DNA of 64,000 bases from BS150m-G50 sp964517435. GTDB lineage: Bacteria > CAIWAD01 > BS150m-G50. The notes beneath the pieces were generated by a model, which had not been told where the DNA came from, ran no database searches, and saw nothing but the letters and a program-made list of their open reading frames with translations. The translations under genes and the position numbers were made by a program. Positions 54,972 to 64,000 of this stretch are shown here, one piece after another; within the stretch, counting starts at the first letter, position 1; each line of letters starts with the position of its first letter. The stretch is from contig CAZFEC010000002.1 in the NCBI GenBank assembly GCA_964517435.1, forward strand, positions 1-64,000, written 5' to 3'.

Positions 54972-56015
54972 ATGAAGAGGGTCGAAACCTCCCGCAAACT
55001 GGCTGAGTTGAAGGAACTTCTGCAGTTCGGCGAGCGGGTGCTGCTGATCATCCACGACAATCCCGATCCCGACTCCGTGGCCAGCGCCTGGGCGTTCAAA
55101 CTGCTGTTGAAGTCGATGAAGCGGGAAGCGGATGTCGCTTACGGCGGTTCGATCGGCCGGGCGGAGAACCGTGCTCTCCTTTACAATGTTGAAATCGACC
55201 TGCGTTCCATCTTTACGATCGCGGCGGCGGACTACGACCTGCTGCTCTTCCTTGACTGCCAGCCCGATTCCGGCAACATCTCCTTCCACCTGCCGGAAGA
55301 GAAAAAGGTCGGCATCATCGACCACCACATCCTCAATCCCAATCTCGACAATATCGATTTCCAGGACATCCGGGAGGATGTCGGCGCCACCGCCACCATC
55401 GCCTACGAGTATCTGCTGGCGCGCAACATCAAGGTGGACACGGAACTGGCGACCGCGCTCTACTACGCCATCCGTACCGAGACGGAGGACCTGGGGCGGG
55501 GCGCCGGCAAGGCCGACCGGGAAGCCTACTTCAAGCTGCACTCCAAGATCGACTGGGACCTGCTGCACCGCATCGTCAACAGCCGGGTTTCGACGGAATT
55601 CTTCCGCACGCTGCATAAGGCGATCGACGGTACTCACATCTACCGCAGCGCGCTGATCTGTAACATCGGCACCATCCGTCATCCCGATTCGGTGGCGGAG
55701 GTGGCGGACCAGATGCTGCGCCTGGAGAATATCGAATGGGTGCTCTGTTATGCCGTCAGCGCCCGGCAGGAGATGCTGTTCAGCCTGCGCAGTGCCAACC
55801 AGGAGTTCCACATGGGGGAACTGGCGCGGGTGATCGTGGCGGGAATCGGTACCGCCGGCGGGCATCCCCAGCTGGCAGGCGGACAGGTGCGGGAGCTGGA
55901 TCGTTTCGAGAACGGCGCGGAAGAGGCGGGGGAAATCCTCAGCAAACGCTTCCTGAGCGGGATTAACAATTCAATGCGCGTTGGGTTACCACTTATAGAA
56001 AAACCTACCGAGTAA
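54972..56015 (+). CDS. DHH/DHHA1 phosphoesterase (NrnA-like)
   Basis: 347 residues. DHH domain motifs: IIHDNPDPDSVASAW (~29), FLDCQPDSGN (~94), GIIDHHILNP (~114, DHH). C-terminal DHHA1 domain with GIGTAGGHPQLAGGQV (~298). The family degrades nano-RNAs and dephosphorylates pAp, and some members cleave pApA from c-di-AMP. Ribosome site weak. Complete; followed by a scaffold gap. Confidence 0.9.
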   Translation: MKRVETSRKLAELKELLQFGERVLLIIHDNPDPDSVASAWAFKLLLKSMKREADVAYGGSIGRAENRALLYNVEIDLRSIFTIAAADYDLLLFLDCQPDSGNISFHLPEEKKVGIIDHHILNPNLDNIDFQDIREDVGATATIAYEYLLARNIKVDTELATALYYAIRTETEDLGRGAGKADREAYFKLHSKIDWDLLHRIVNSRVSTEFFRTLHKAIDGTHIYRSALICNIGTIRHPDSVAEVADQMLRLENIEWVLCYAVSARQEMLFSLRSANQEFHMGELARVIVAGIGTAGGHPQLAGGQVRELDRFENGAEEAGEILSKRFLSGINNSMRVGLPLIEKPTE

Positions 56016-56037
56016 ACCCCGACCTTTGAACTGCCCA

Positions 56038-56137
56038 NNNNNNNNNNNNNNNNNNNNNNNNNNNNNNNNNNNNNNNNNNNNNNNNNNNNNNNNNNNNNNN
56101 NNNNNNNNNNNNNNNNNNNNNNNNNNNNNNNNNNNNN
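56038..56137. other. Scaffold gap (100 N)
   Basis: Run of 100 N directly in front of a tandem palindromic repeat; probably a collapsed repeat array of unknown size. Confidence 0.95.
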
Positions 56138-56486
56138 TCAATCCCGGGTCAATTACGGAGGAATCGACCCCATCGGGGTCGCACATGATAGCCCAGCCAG
56201 AATGGCTGGGTTACATGGAGTATCCCGGGGTGTCAATCCCGGGTCAATTACGGAGGAATCGACCCCATCGGGGTCGCACATGATAGCAACAACACATGGG
56301 CGTTTTACCACAACCTGGGGTTGTCAACAATCGTTCCGATCGTTGGCGCATCAACGTTTGGGCGGTTTGCCACATTGCTCATGCGAATACACCCCAGGCT
56401 ATTATGTTGCACCCTTCCAGGGTGCAATAGGAATCGACCCCATCGGGGTCGTACATGATAGCCCAGCCAGAATGGCTGGGTTACTC
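56138..56486. repeat. Palindromic repeat array (95-bp unit)
   Basis: Unit starts at 56138 and 56233 (95-bp period), plus a partial copy at ~56430-56486. Each unit contains nested hairpins: GACCCC-at-CGGGGTC, CCCAGCC-agaat-GGCTGGG, and an ATCCCGGG pair. A different hairpin, TTGCACCC-ttcca-GGGTGCAA, lies near 56405-56430. No gene is visible; the 482 bp between 56016 and 56498 hold only this array and the gap. Confidence 0.85.
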
Positions 56487-56498
56487 GGTACCCACCGC

Positions 56499-56819
56499 CT
56501 ACATGATCCGATGCAGCCGGGCAATGAAGATCCGCTTGGCCAGCTCCTTCTCATCCGGGATTTCGTTGTAGTCGATATCGAGCGTCTGCATGAACTCGAC
56601 GAGCGAACGGATGATCGAGTTTTTGGTGATCCGTTCCCGCTTCTCGGTGCGGTTGCGCATCATCTTGCCCACCATCTCCTCCAGATAGCGGAGCTGGTCG
56701 TTGGTCAGCAGGATCGAAAGCTTGGCTTCGAAGGTCTGATACTTGGGGATCTTGGTCGGGGCGGTCAGTTCATCCAGCTCGTCGGTGCGCAGGATAGCGT
56801 CTTCATTGCGGTAATCCAT
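56499..56819 (-). CDS. Small ribbon-helix-helix-like protein
   Basis: 106 residues, minus strand, GGAG site before ATG. The middle (FEAKLSILLTNDQLRYLEEM, then RITKNSIIRSLVEFMQTL) has the strand-helix-helix pattern of RHH (CopG/Arc-like) DNA-binding proteins: a beta strand followed by two amphipathic helices. It lies 98 bp downstream of the clpX-like gene on the same strand. It could be a regulator, or an adaptor for that ATPase; neither is shown. Confidence 0.65.
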   Translation of the reverse strand: MDYRNEDAILRTDELDELTAPTKIPKYQTFEAKLSILLTNDQLRYLEEMVGKMMRNRTEKRERITKNSIIRSLVEFMQTLDIDYNEIPDEKELAKRIFIARLHRIM

Positions 56820-56917
56820 CTCCAGCTCCAGGTTTATGGCGAAATATTGGTTTCAATTGCCTGCAGAGGCGCGCCGCCACCTGGAGCCGGAATCGATACC
56901 GGCTCTTCAGCTAGAAT

Positions 56918-58468
<1,551 letters not shown>

Positions 58469-58927
58469 CAGACTCCTCGCTTGATTTCGTAGCCACTCTG
58501 GCTGGCATCATGATATAACCGATCGCAGTTATTTAACACGATAAATGTAGCGGGTGGCGAGATAGTGCCGTTTCCGCCGTCTAATCGGTTTCATGGCAAG
58601 CGGCGTGCCAGTTTTGTGAATGAGCAATGAGTTCACAAGTTGGGAAGTTAAGAATTGTAAAATCCTGAGGTTAGCCTCGCAGCGGCGAAGTTGAGCTGTG
58701 TCAGGACACGATTCAAAGAGGTGAATAATGCCGCCGGCGGGAAAAGTATGCCCCTCCCCTCCCACAGCCGGTTCAGGTTCGGGAAGCGCATGAGGGGAAT
58801 AATGAAATGTTCTTTTTCTTGGGCTGAGGGGTTTTTTTTCTATATTGTGATTGTTCAGGAATAGGAACCGATATTGTTTCGATCCCAGCGCCCGCAGGGC
58901 CGCTGCGCAGACTCAACACAGGTATAC
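58469..58927. promoter_or_regulatory. Divergent intergenic region (clpX-like / cytochrome cluster)
   Basis: About 460 bp, AT-richer than the surroundings. A candidate promoter for the cytochrome cluster is TTGGGC (58819-58824), 16 bp, TATATT (58841-58846), just after a T-rich run. I see no convincing gene in either strand; a 78-codon minus-strand frame (58529-58765) lacks recognisable features. Confidence 0.4.
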
Positions 58928-60409
58928 ATGAAACGCGGGTTTATCATCGACAAGACAACTCTGATTGCACTGTTGTTTATCGTCATGGCCGGTTGTTCCC
59001 GCTGGACCGACCTGGACGACGCGGACAGAGTTGAAGGACTGACCGGATCCTGTGTTACCTGCCACACCAGCGAAACGGTATTGCTGGCGCTGTTGGGCGA
59101 CGAAATACCCGACGACGACGGTGGCGGCGGTGGTTGAGGCGGCGAAGTGGAGGCGGTGCCTCCCTGGCAGCTTAAATACATCGGTCTGGGCAGTCACGAC
59201 AGCTTTGCCGAGTTGGATCCCAATCACGGTAACATCGGCTGCGCCACCTGTCACGGCGGCGATCCCAACGCTTACACAGCAACCGAAGCGCATGGAACCG
59301 ATTTCCTGGCCGATCCCGCCAGCGATCCGATCACCAGCTGCGGCAGTGTTGACTGCCATCCGGATCTCGCGGCCGATTTCACCGGCAGCATACATATGAA
59401 CATCTGGGGTATGAAGCAGCAGCTGGCCGATCGTGCCGGCTATGCCGATTTCAACTCCTGCCCGGCCGACCTCCAGACTGAATTCAACGGCGAATGCGCC
59501 TCCTGCCACGCTACCTGCGGTGACTGCCACATCAGCCGGCCCAACTCGGTCGGCGGCGGCCTGGTGGACAACCACATCTTTCTGGCGACACCCGATCGCC
59601 AGGATAACTGCCAGGCGTGCCACGGTAGCCGGGTGGGCGTGGATTTCGAAGGACAGCATGAGGATGTCGTGAAGGACATTCACCGCTGGAACGGCTTTCA
59701 GTGCGAGGACTGCCATTCCGGCGAGGAGATGCACGCTGACGTCACCGGCAGCCTCGGCCGCTATTTTCTGGGCGAGCTGACCCCGGCCTGTACCGATTGT
59801 CATTATCAGGAGAGTCCGGCAGGTGAAACCAACGTTTACCACGCACAACACTGGCCGGGTGGCGACATCGAATTGGAGTGGCGGCACGATTGTTACGTTT
59901 GTCATTCGCAGGCTTATAATAATTGCGACGCCTGTCATGTGGGCGGTGTCTGGAAGACCAACGAAGACTACCACGAACGCAATCCCTACGAGCTGTTCAA
60001 GATCGGCAGGAACATTACCTACGATACAGCGGACTATGACGACCGGGGACATTATGTCGCCGTGCGGCATGCGCCGGTAGTCCGGGACACCTACGCGCCC
60101 TGGGGCCTGCTGGAGCTGGCCGCTTTCGATGAGATCCCCAACTGGAAGTACGCCACGCCGCATAATACCCAGCTCTGGACCAGACAGACAGGCGGTTCGG
60201 TCGATGGACCGGAAGTAACGCCGACTACCGATAACTGTTTCATCAACTGTCACCCGCATAACCATGTGGCGCAGAAACCATTACCTCAGAACCGGGTGCT
60301 ATTCTTGACCGAGGCGGACCTGGCAGCACCAGAGTACAGCGAAGATCCGCTTGCCAATCATGAGGTCGTAGTGGATGATGATTTACCGGACTCCTGGGTA
60401 CTTGACTGA
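58928..60409 (+). pseudogene. Multiheme cytochrome c lipoprotein interrupted by in-frame TGA
   Basis: One frame runs from ATG 58928 to 60409 with a single in-frame TGA at 59135-59137, inside a poly-glycine linker (GGC GGC GGT GGT TGA GGC GGC). The N-terminal part has a lipoprotein signal (FIVMAGC, Cys 23) and one heme site CVTCH; the rest carries CATCH, CASCH, CGDCH, CQACH, CEDCH, CTDCH, CYVCH and CDACH plus variants CGSVDCH and CFINCH: nine CxxCH and two spaced variants. The change GGA to TGA is the simplest explanation, either a real nonsense mutation, a sequencing error or readthrough. As a surface-exposed lipoprotein it would be the terminal electron-transfer component of this cluster. 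Alternative restart at 59147 would lose the signal. Confidence 0.85.
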
Positions 60410-60475
60410 TCACTTGTTTCATTACATAGCATTCCCTGGAATGGGCAATAAACACAAATGTAGAGAGGTTGACTT

Positions 60476-60844
60476 ATGAAGAAGCTTTTGAATCTTTCCC
60501 TTATGGCTCTGTTGTTGATGGGCCTGTTGGTCGGTTGCGATAAGGACGACGATGATGATGTCGATGAAACGGATTACTTTCTGATGCTGGCGGAGTTCCT
60601 CGAGGGTGGTGACAACTGGGTCAATGATATGTCCGGTTGGATTAAGAACTACGCAGAGATCACCCCGGCCGACTACTTCATCCTGGATATCCGCAGTGCC
60701 GANNNNNNNNNNNNNNNNNNNNNNNNNNNNNNNNNNNNNNNNNNNNNNNNNNNNNNNNNNNNNNNNNNNNNNNNNNNNNNNNNNNNNNNNNNNNNNNNNN
60801 NNAGGCCACAAGTGGCCGATGCCCTGGTAAACCAGATCGTATGA
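60476..60844 (+). CDS. Rhodanese-like lipoprotein (interrupted by gap)
   Basis: Signal peptide ending in lipobox LLVGC (Cys ~21), then an acidic stretch (DKDDDDDVDETD). The segment ITPADYFILDIRSA (~62-75) is the usual start of a rhodanese domain (xxxYxLIDVRxxxE), where a 100-N gap begins; after it the reading PQVADALVNQIV ends at a stop, but the frame across the gap is unknown. A full rhodanese domain needs ~80 more residues than the placeholder allows, so the catalytic Cys may be hidden. It sits within the cytochrome cluster, suggesting sulfur handling or a structural role at the outer membrane. RBS GAGAGG. Confidence 0.65.
   Translation: MKKLLNLSLMALLLMGLLVGCDKDDDDDVDETDYFLMLAEFLEGGDNWVNDMSGWIKNYAEITPADYFILDIRSAXXXXXXXXXXXXXXXXXXXXXXXXXXXXXXXXXXRPQVADALVNQIV
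60703..60802. other. Scaffold gap (100 N) inside a gene
   Basis: Run of 100 N within the rhodanese-like lipoprotein gene. True length unknown. No repeat is seen at its edges, unlike the other two gaps. Confidence 0.95.
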
Positions 60845-60849
60845 TGTAC

Positions 60850-60883
60850 CAGATGCGCTCCGGAGCGATCCGGAGCGCATCTG
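60850..60883 (+). terminator. Terminator-like hairpin
   Basis: 15-bp perfect stem CAGATGCGCTCCGGA / TCCGGAGCGCATCTG with a GCGA loop, followed by TATTTGG. It may attenuate transcription between the rhodanese-like and barrel genes. Confidence 0.65.
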
Positions 60884-60938
60884 TATTTGGATCAGAGTAA
60901 ACCGTTCCGATTATGAGACCTTTTTAGAAAGGTGACCG

Positions 60939-62219
60939 ATGCAGAAACTGACAGCCCTGTGGTTACTGCTGCTGCTGACGATCCCAGCCTTGCTGACGAT
61001 CCCGGCGAAGCCTGCAGCCAGCGCGCTTACGATCGACGGTTATGTCTCCACCGGTATGTATCACGCCGGCGGTACGCCCGATCGGCTGACGACAGTGGAG
61101 GATGGCGGCGTCGACACCCTGATGCTGCGCAATTTCGACAGCGCTTCCCTGCGGCTGCGGTTCTCACCCCGGTGGCAGCTCAAAACCAGGGTGCGCTACG
61201 CGATCGGTTTCCGTGAAAGCGACGACCTCAATCGCTTCGACCTGCTGCAGGCGGCGCTGCGCTGGCGTTCCGAATGTGGCAAGCTGCGGGTGGAGGCCGG
61301 GCGGCTTTCCCCCTTCCAGCTGGCGCTGCCGCTGAAAATCGATGGCGTCGATCTGCGCTGGCGGCTCGCCAGCGGTACTGATGTCAGACTAACGACAGGC
61401 TACCGGGTGTCGTCGCCGGGTGAGTTCTCCTACGGCAGTGAGGAGCTGGTCTTCAAAACACGCATCGGCGGCAGGGTCGCCGGCCACAAGTATGCCGCTA
61501 TCTTTCTGTGGGAGAACGCCGCGAACGGTGCCATGGCAGGTGGTGGAGAGCTGATGCCGCCGCGTCTCTTCGACGTGCGCACGCGTCTGCTCTACCTCTG
61601 GGATCTGAATGACCAGCGTCCCTACGAATGCCAGGTCTACCTCTCGCGTGCCTTCGGCCGCGACCTGCTGCTCACCGGCCGCTATCGACTGGCGGCGTCC
61701 CGGACCGTCGCTCTGGGCGGGCTCGAGATCCTGCCCCGCATGTACGACAGCATGCGCCTGGCTTTGACCTATCGCAATGAGCGGGGCTGGCGCGCCCACC
61801 TGTCGCAGCTGGCGACGCTGCAGGTTGATCAGACCTGGTATCACACACGCTTCACCGTTGGCTGGCGCTGGATCGACCTGGGTTTGATGAACATAACTTC
61901 CGGCGCCGACAGCGACCGCTGGCAGGGGACCGCGTCGTTCGCCTTCGAGCCCGGCTTCGGCCTGCAGATCAGCGGCGGTATTAATCTGCTGGAATATGCT
62001 TCGCAGACTAATTTCGCCAGCGAGGTGGAAGACGCGGTGCGCGAACAGGGGCTGCTCTACGGCAGCCGGCTCGGCATCGACTGGCGCTGGCGCCGATTCG
62101 ATCTGAAGTGGCGAATGTATCACACCAGCAATATTCTCGACAAAGACCTGCACAACGCCTGGGAGGGCTGTCTGAGGAACAGCGTCACGCTGCGCTATAA
62201 CTTCGGAGGCCGGTTATGA
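60939..62219 (+). CDS. Outer-membrane beta-barrel protein (putative porin of porin-cytochrome complex)
   Basis: 426 residues with an N-terminal signal peptide (~1-27, AAS-A). The mature protein is a continuous series of amphipathic strands with alternating aromatic/Arg/hydrophobic residues (e.g. LRLRFSPRWQLKTRVRYAI, WRMYHTSN) and ends in Phe-containing NFGGRL. This is what is expected of a 16- to 22-strand barrel; no plug domain is seen. Its place between a surface multiheme lipoprotein and a 12-heme periplasmic cytochrome matches porin-cytochrome conduits, where the barrel hosts heme contact across the outer membrane. Two TGTATCAC words (61057, 62117) occur in it. Confidence 0.8.
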   Translation: MQKLTALWLLLLLTIPALLTIPAKPAASALTIDGYVSTGMYHAGGTPDRLTTVEDGGVDTLMLRNFDSASLRLRFSPRWQLKTRVRYAIGFRESDDLNRFDLLQAALRWRSECGKLRVEAGRLSPFQLALPLKIDGVDLRWRLASGTDVRLTTGYRVSSPGEFSYGSEELVFKTRIGGRVAGHKYAAIFLWENAANGAMAGGGELMPPRLFDVRTRLLYLWDLNDQRPYECQVYLSRAFGRDLLLTGRYRLAASRTVALGGLEILPRMYDSMRLALTYRNERGWRAHLSQLATLQVDQTWYHTRFTVGWRWIDLGLMNITSGADSDRWQGTASFAFEPGFGLQISGGINLLEYASQTNFASEVEDAVREQGLLYGSRLGIDWRWRRFDLKWRMYHTSNILDKDLHNAWEGCLRNSVTLRYNFGGRL

Positions 62220-63073
62220 AACAGCGCCTCTATTTGCCGATACTGGTCCTGCTGCTGCTACCGCTGGTTATGACGGCCGCCCCGGAACTGGATATCATTT
62301 TCCCGCACGCTTTCCACGTCGAAGATATGGGTGTCGACTGCGCTCAATGTCACCCGGGTGTTGACGCCAGCGTCGCCGGCAGCGACAACCTGCTGCCGGA
62401 GATGGACATCTGCCTGGAATGTCACGACGGCGATACGGCCGGTGATGACTGCGCCCAGTGCCACCGCGATCCGGACGATCCGCAGGCCGCGCCGCGCATC
62501 ACCAACTGGCTGCCGAAGTTTTCGCACGATACCCACCGGCCGGACACCGATTGCGAGCGCTGCCACGGCGGTGTCACCGCAAGCCTGGACGCGAAAAGCC
62601 GCCATCTGCCGAAGATGGGGCTGTGCATGGAGTGTCACGTCACGCCCCTGACAATGCAGGGCTGCGATCTCTGCCACCAGCCGCAGGATGAGTTACTGCC
62701 CGCCAGCCACGATCCGGACTGGGTGATGATGCATGCCGCCGCCGGCAAGGGCAGATGCGCCCAGTGCCACAGTGAGGATCAGTGCGAGGATTGCCACACC
62801 GGCACCGACGGCGAGATCATCTTTCACGATGTCAATCACCTGCTGACGCACGGTCTCGATTACCGGATGCAGAGCAGCGATTGCGCCGTCTGTCATACCG
62901 ATTACGCTTCCTGCCGCGATTGCCACGACAGCAACCAGATCCTGCCGCTCTGGCACCTGGATATCGAATACCGCGAGGGCGTGCATGGCGCGGAAGCGCT
63001 GATCGATCCGGCCTACTGCACGCTCTGTCACGGCGAAGCGACGCAGGCGGCGTCCTGCGATGAATGCCATTGA
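62216..63073 (+). CDS. Periplasmic dodecaheme cytochrome c
   Basis: 285 residues with a signal peptide (~1-21). Twelve CxxCH sites are visible: CAQCH, CLECH, CAQCH, CERCH, CMECH, CDLCH, CAQCH, CEDCH, CAVCH, CRDCH, CTLCH and CDECH, the last at the very C terminus. Heme density (one per ~22 residues) is like that of Geobacter OmaB/OmcQ-type or MtrA-type electron carriers. The ATG overlaps the barrel gene stop, supporting a stoichiometric partnership. It would carry electrons from inner-membrane or periplasmic donors to the barrel-embedded or surface cytochrome. Confidence 0.93.
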   Translation: MKQRLYLPILVLLLLPLVMTAAPELDIIFPHAFHVEDMGVDCAQCHPGVDASVAGSDNLLPEMDICLECHDGDTAGDDCAQCHRDPDDPQAAPRITNWLPKFSHDTHRPDTDCERCHGGVTASLDAKSRHLPKMGLCMECHVTPLTMQGCDLCHQPQDELLPASHDPDWVMMHAAAGKGRCAQCHSEDQCEDCHTGTDGEIIFHDVNHLLTHGLDYRMQSSDCAVCHTDYASCRDCHDSNQILPLWHLDIEYREGVHGAEALIDPAYCTLCHGEATQAASCDECH

Positions 63074-63123
63074 TACGAGTGAATGCAAACTTGTGGAAGA
63101 AATACTAGCCGAAAGGAGTTCTT

Positions 63124-63699
63124 ATGAAGAAGGGAAACCTGCTGCTGAGTGCGGCGCTGCTGTTCGCCTTCAGTACCGCGCTGGTCGCGGCCGATTATGT
63201 CGGCGGTAACAAGTGCAAAATGTGCCACAAAAAGGAAGAGAAGGGCGCCCAGTACCAGAAATGGGAATCCACCGCCCACGCCCACTCCCTGGAAACCCTG
63301 CACAACGAGCAGTCCGCTGAAATCGTCAAGAAGATGGGGCTGGAAGTGCCCGCCTGGGAGGCACCGGAGTGTCTGGCCTGCCATGTTACCGGCTGGGACC
63401 GGGGCGGATACGTACTGGGTGAACTGGCGGATCCGAAAGCGGCCAAGCGCAACGCCGGCCTGGCCAGCGTCAGCTGCGAAGCCTGTCACCAGCCCGGTTC
63501 CGATTATGTCAAGATCAAGAACATGAAGGGTGTCTGGGCCGGCGAAATCGCCGAGGCGGACGTCGGCCTGCTATGGCATCCGGACGAAGCGAACTGCCTG
63601 CAGTGCCACAACGAGCAGAGCCCGACCTATAAACCGTTTGTCTTCGCCGACCGCATTGCCGAGATGGGACATCCGTATCCGGAGAATGCGGGGGAATAG
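63124..63699 (+). CDS. Tetraheme cytochrome c (cytochrome c554-like)
   Basis: 191 residues, signal peptide (~1-21), and four CxxCH motifs: CKMCH, CLACH, CEACH, CLQCH. The pattern KMCHKKEEKGAQYQKWEST-AH and CLACHVTGW resembles the N-terminal cytochrome c554 family, a soluble periplasmic carrier. RBS AAAGGAG. Last gene of the cluster; a likely shuttle feeding the dodecaheme protein. Confidence 0.9.
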   Translation: MKKGNLLLSAALLFAFSTALVAADYVGGNKCKMCHKKEEKGAQYQKWESTAHAHSLETLHNEQSAEIVKKMGLEVPAWEAPECLACHVTGWDRGGYVLGELADPKAAKRNAGLASVSCEACHQPGSDYVKIKNMKGVWAGEIAEADVGLLWHPDEANCLQCHNEQSPTYKPFVFADRIAEMGHPYPENAGE

Positions 63700-63880
63700 A
63701 AGACAGCATTCGAATGAGGTATTCGAATGAATAACAGTTTGAACTGACAGTAACCTGGTTCGCTTGCTGCAATCCCGTTCCCTGGGATTGCGGCAAGGTC
63801 ATCGTTTGGACTGACTGCAACGTCATTCGCCTTTTGCAACTCGAAGAGTTGCGAAAGAAGACAGAAGATAGAAGATAGTA

Positions 63881-63909
63881 GGGGCAGGTCGATGACCTGC
63901 CCCTTTATT
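63881..63909 (+). terminator. Terminator after the cytochrome cluster
   Basis: 10-bp perfect stem GGGGCAGGTC (63881-63890) / GACCTGCCCC (63894-63903) followed by TTTATTT. The preceding ~180 bp hold several short palindromes (ATTCGAAT pairs, TGCAATCCC/GGGATTGC, TTGCAACTC/GAGTTGCGAA) and no gene. Confidence 0.75.
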
Positions 63910-64000
63910 TGGTGATGTAATACAAGGAGTCAGGAGTCGGGCGACAGGAGTCAGGAGAAAAACAGGTGGATTTCTGTGGCTTGCAGTCGGATATTCCTCA

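Noticed and set aside
56138..56486. CRISPR array or small ORF of 85 codons
   Set aside because: No spacers between units; the open frame is translated repeat.
58529..58765. 78-codon minus-strand ORF
   Set aside because: No ribosome site, no recognisable features, composition unlike neighbouring genes.
59135..59137. Selenocysteine or UGA-as-glycine recoding
   Set aside because: No redox motif at the site and no visible SECIS-like stem; UGA ends many genes in this window, so a reassigned code is excluded. A point mutation or error is simpler.

Overview
The window reads as a scaffold from a GC-rich, Gram-negative, uncultured bacterium, most likely in or near the FCB assemblage of candidate phyla. 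The evidence is a type IX secretion-type C-terminal sorting domain (NYPNPFNP signature), lamin-tail secreted proteins, a complete outer-membrane style cytochrome/porin cluster, and a dcw cluster without an obvious match to a model organism. I cannot name the phylum from sequence alone. Three 100-N scaffold gaps (3780-3879, 56038-56137, 60703-60802) are present; the first two lie inside repeats. The first ~1.3 kb is visibly AT-richer than the rest.

Layout. 1-1.84 kb: 3' end of a secreted beta-helix protein with a T9SS tail, followed by palindromic intergenic repeats. 2.4-13.1 kb: serS, then a tightly coupled run (unknown Cys-tail protein, trkA, trkH, YbbR-like protein, tsaD, von Willebrand A membrane protein) and a lamin-tail secreted protein. 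13.3-19.4 kb: aldehyde dehydrogenase, two tRNA-Ser genes, double GNAT, acpS (minus strand), rpsU, cvpA-like gene, aspS. 19.5-28.7 kb: small lipoprotein, phoH-pgpH-ybeY-corC run, a metallophosphoesterase, pgi. 28.9-40.8 kb: dcw cluster mraZ-rsmH-ftsL-ftsI-murF-ftsW-murB-ftsQ-ftsA-ftsA2-ftsZ, lacking murE, mraY, murD, murG, murC and ddl, and carrying two ftsA-like genes. 40.9-45.2 kb: tRNA-Arg, a 69-bp tandem repeat, an RlmL-like methyltransferase, a tyrosine-phosphatase-like protein, a D-amino-acid (DSD1-like) PLP enzyme, an HD protein. 45.4-54.9 kb: partial complex I operon nuoEF-JKLMN, and a Na+/H+ antiporter. 55-58.5 kb: DHH phosphoesterase, palindromic repeat array, then on the minus strand a ClpX-like AAA+ ATPase and a small ribbon-helix-helix-like protein. 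58.9-63.7 kb: an extracellular-electron-transfer type cluster: surface multiheme lipoprotein (interrupted by an in-frame TGA), rhodanese-like lipoprotein, beta-barrel protein, 12-heme and 4-heme periplasmic cytochromes.

The most unusual signal is a DNA word, TGTATCAC (reverse GTGATACA). By manual reading it occurs 24 times in the window, 20 of them between 28084 and 44574. It falls on both strands and in all codon phases, in coding and intergenic DNA, and covers the dcw cluster and the genes next to it. It behaves like a protein-recognised DNA site, not a protein motif. Other points worth a second look: a PgpH-family protein that has lost its catalytic HD dyad, an FtsA paralogue with a broken nucleotide-binding motif, recurring intergenic hairpin elements ahead of serS, nuoE and nuoN, and the porin-cytochrome cluster.
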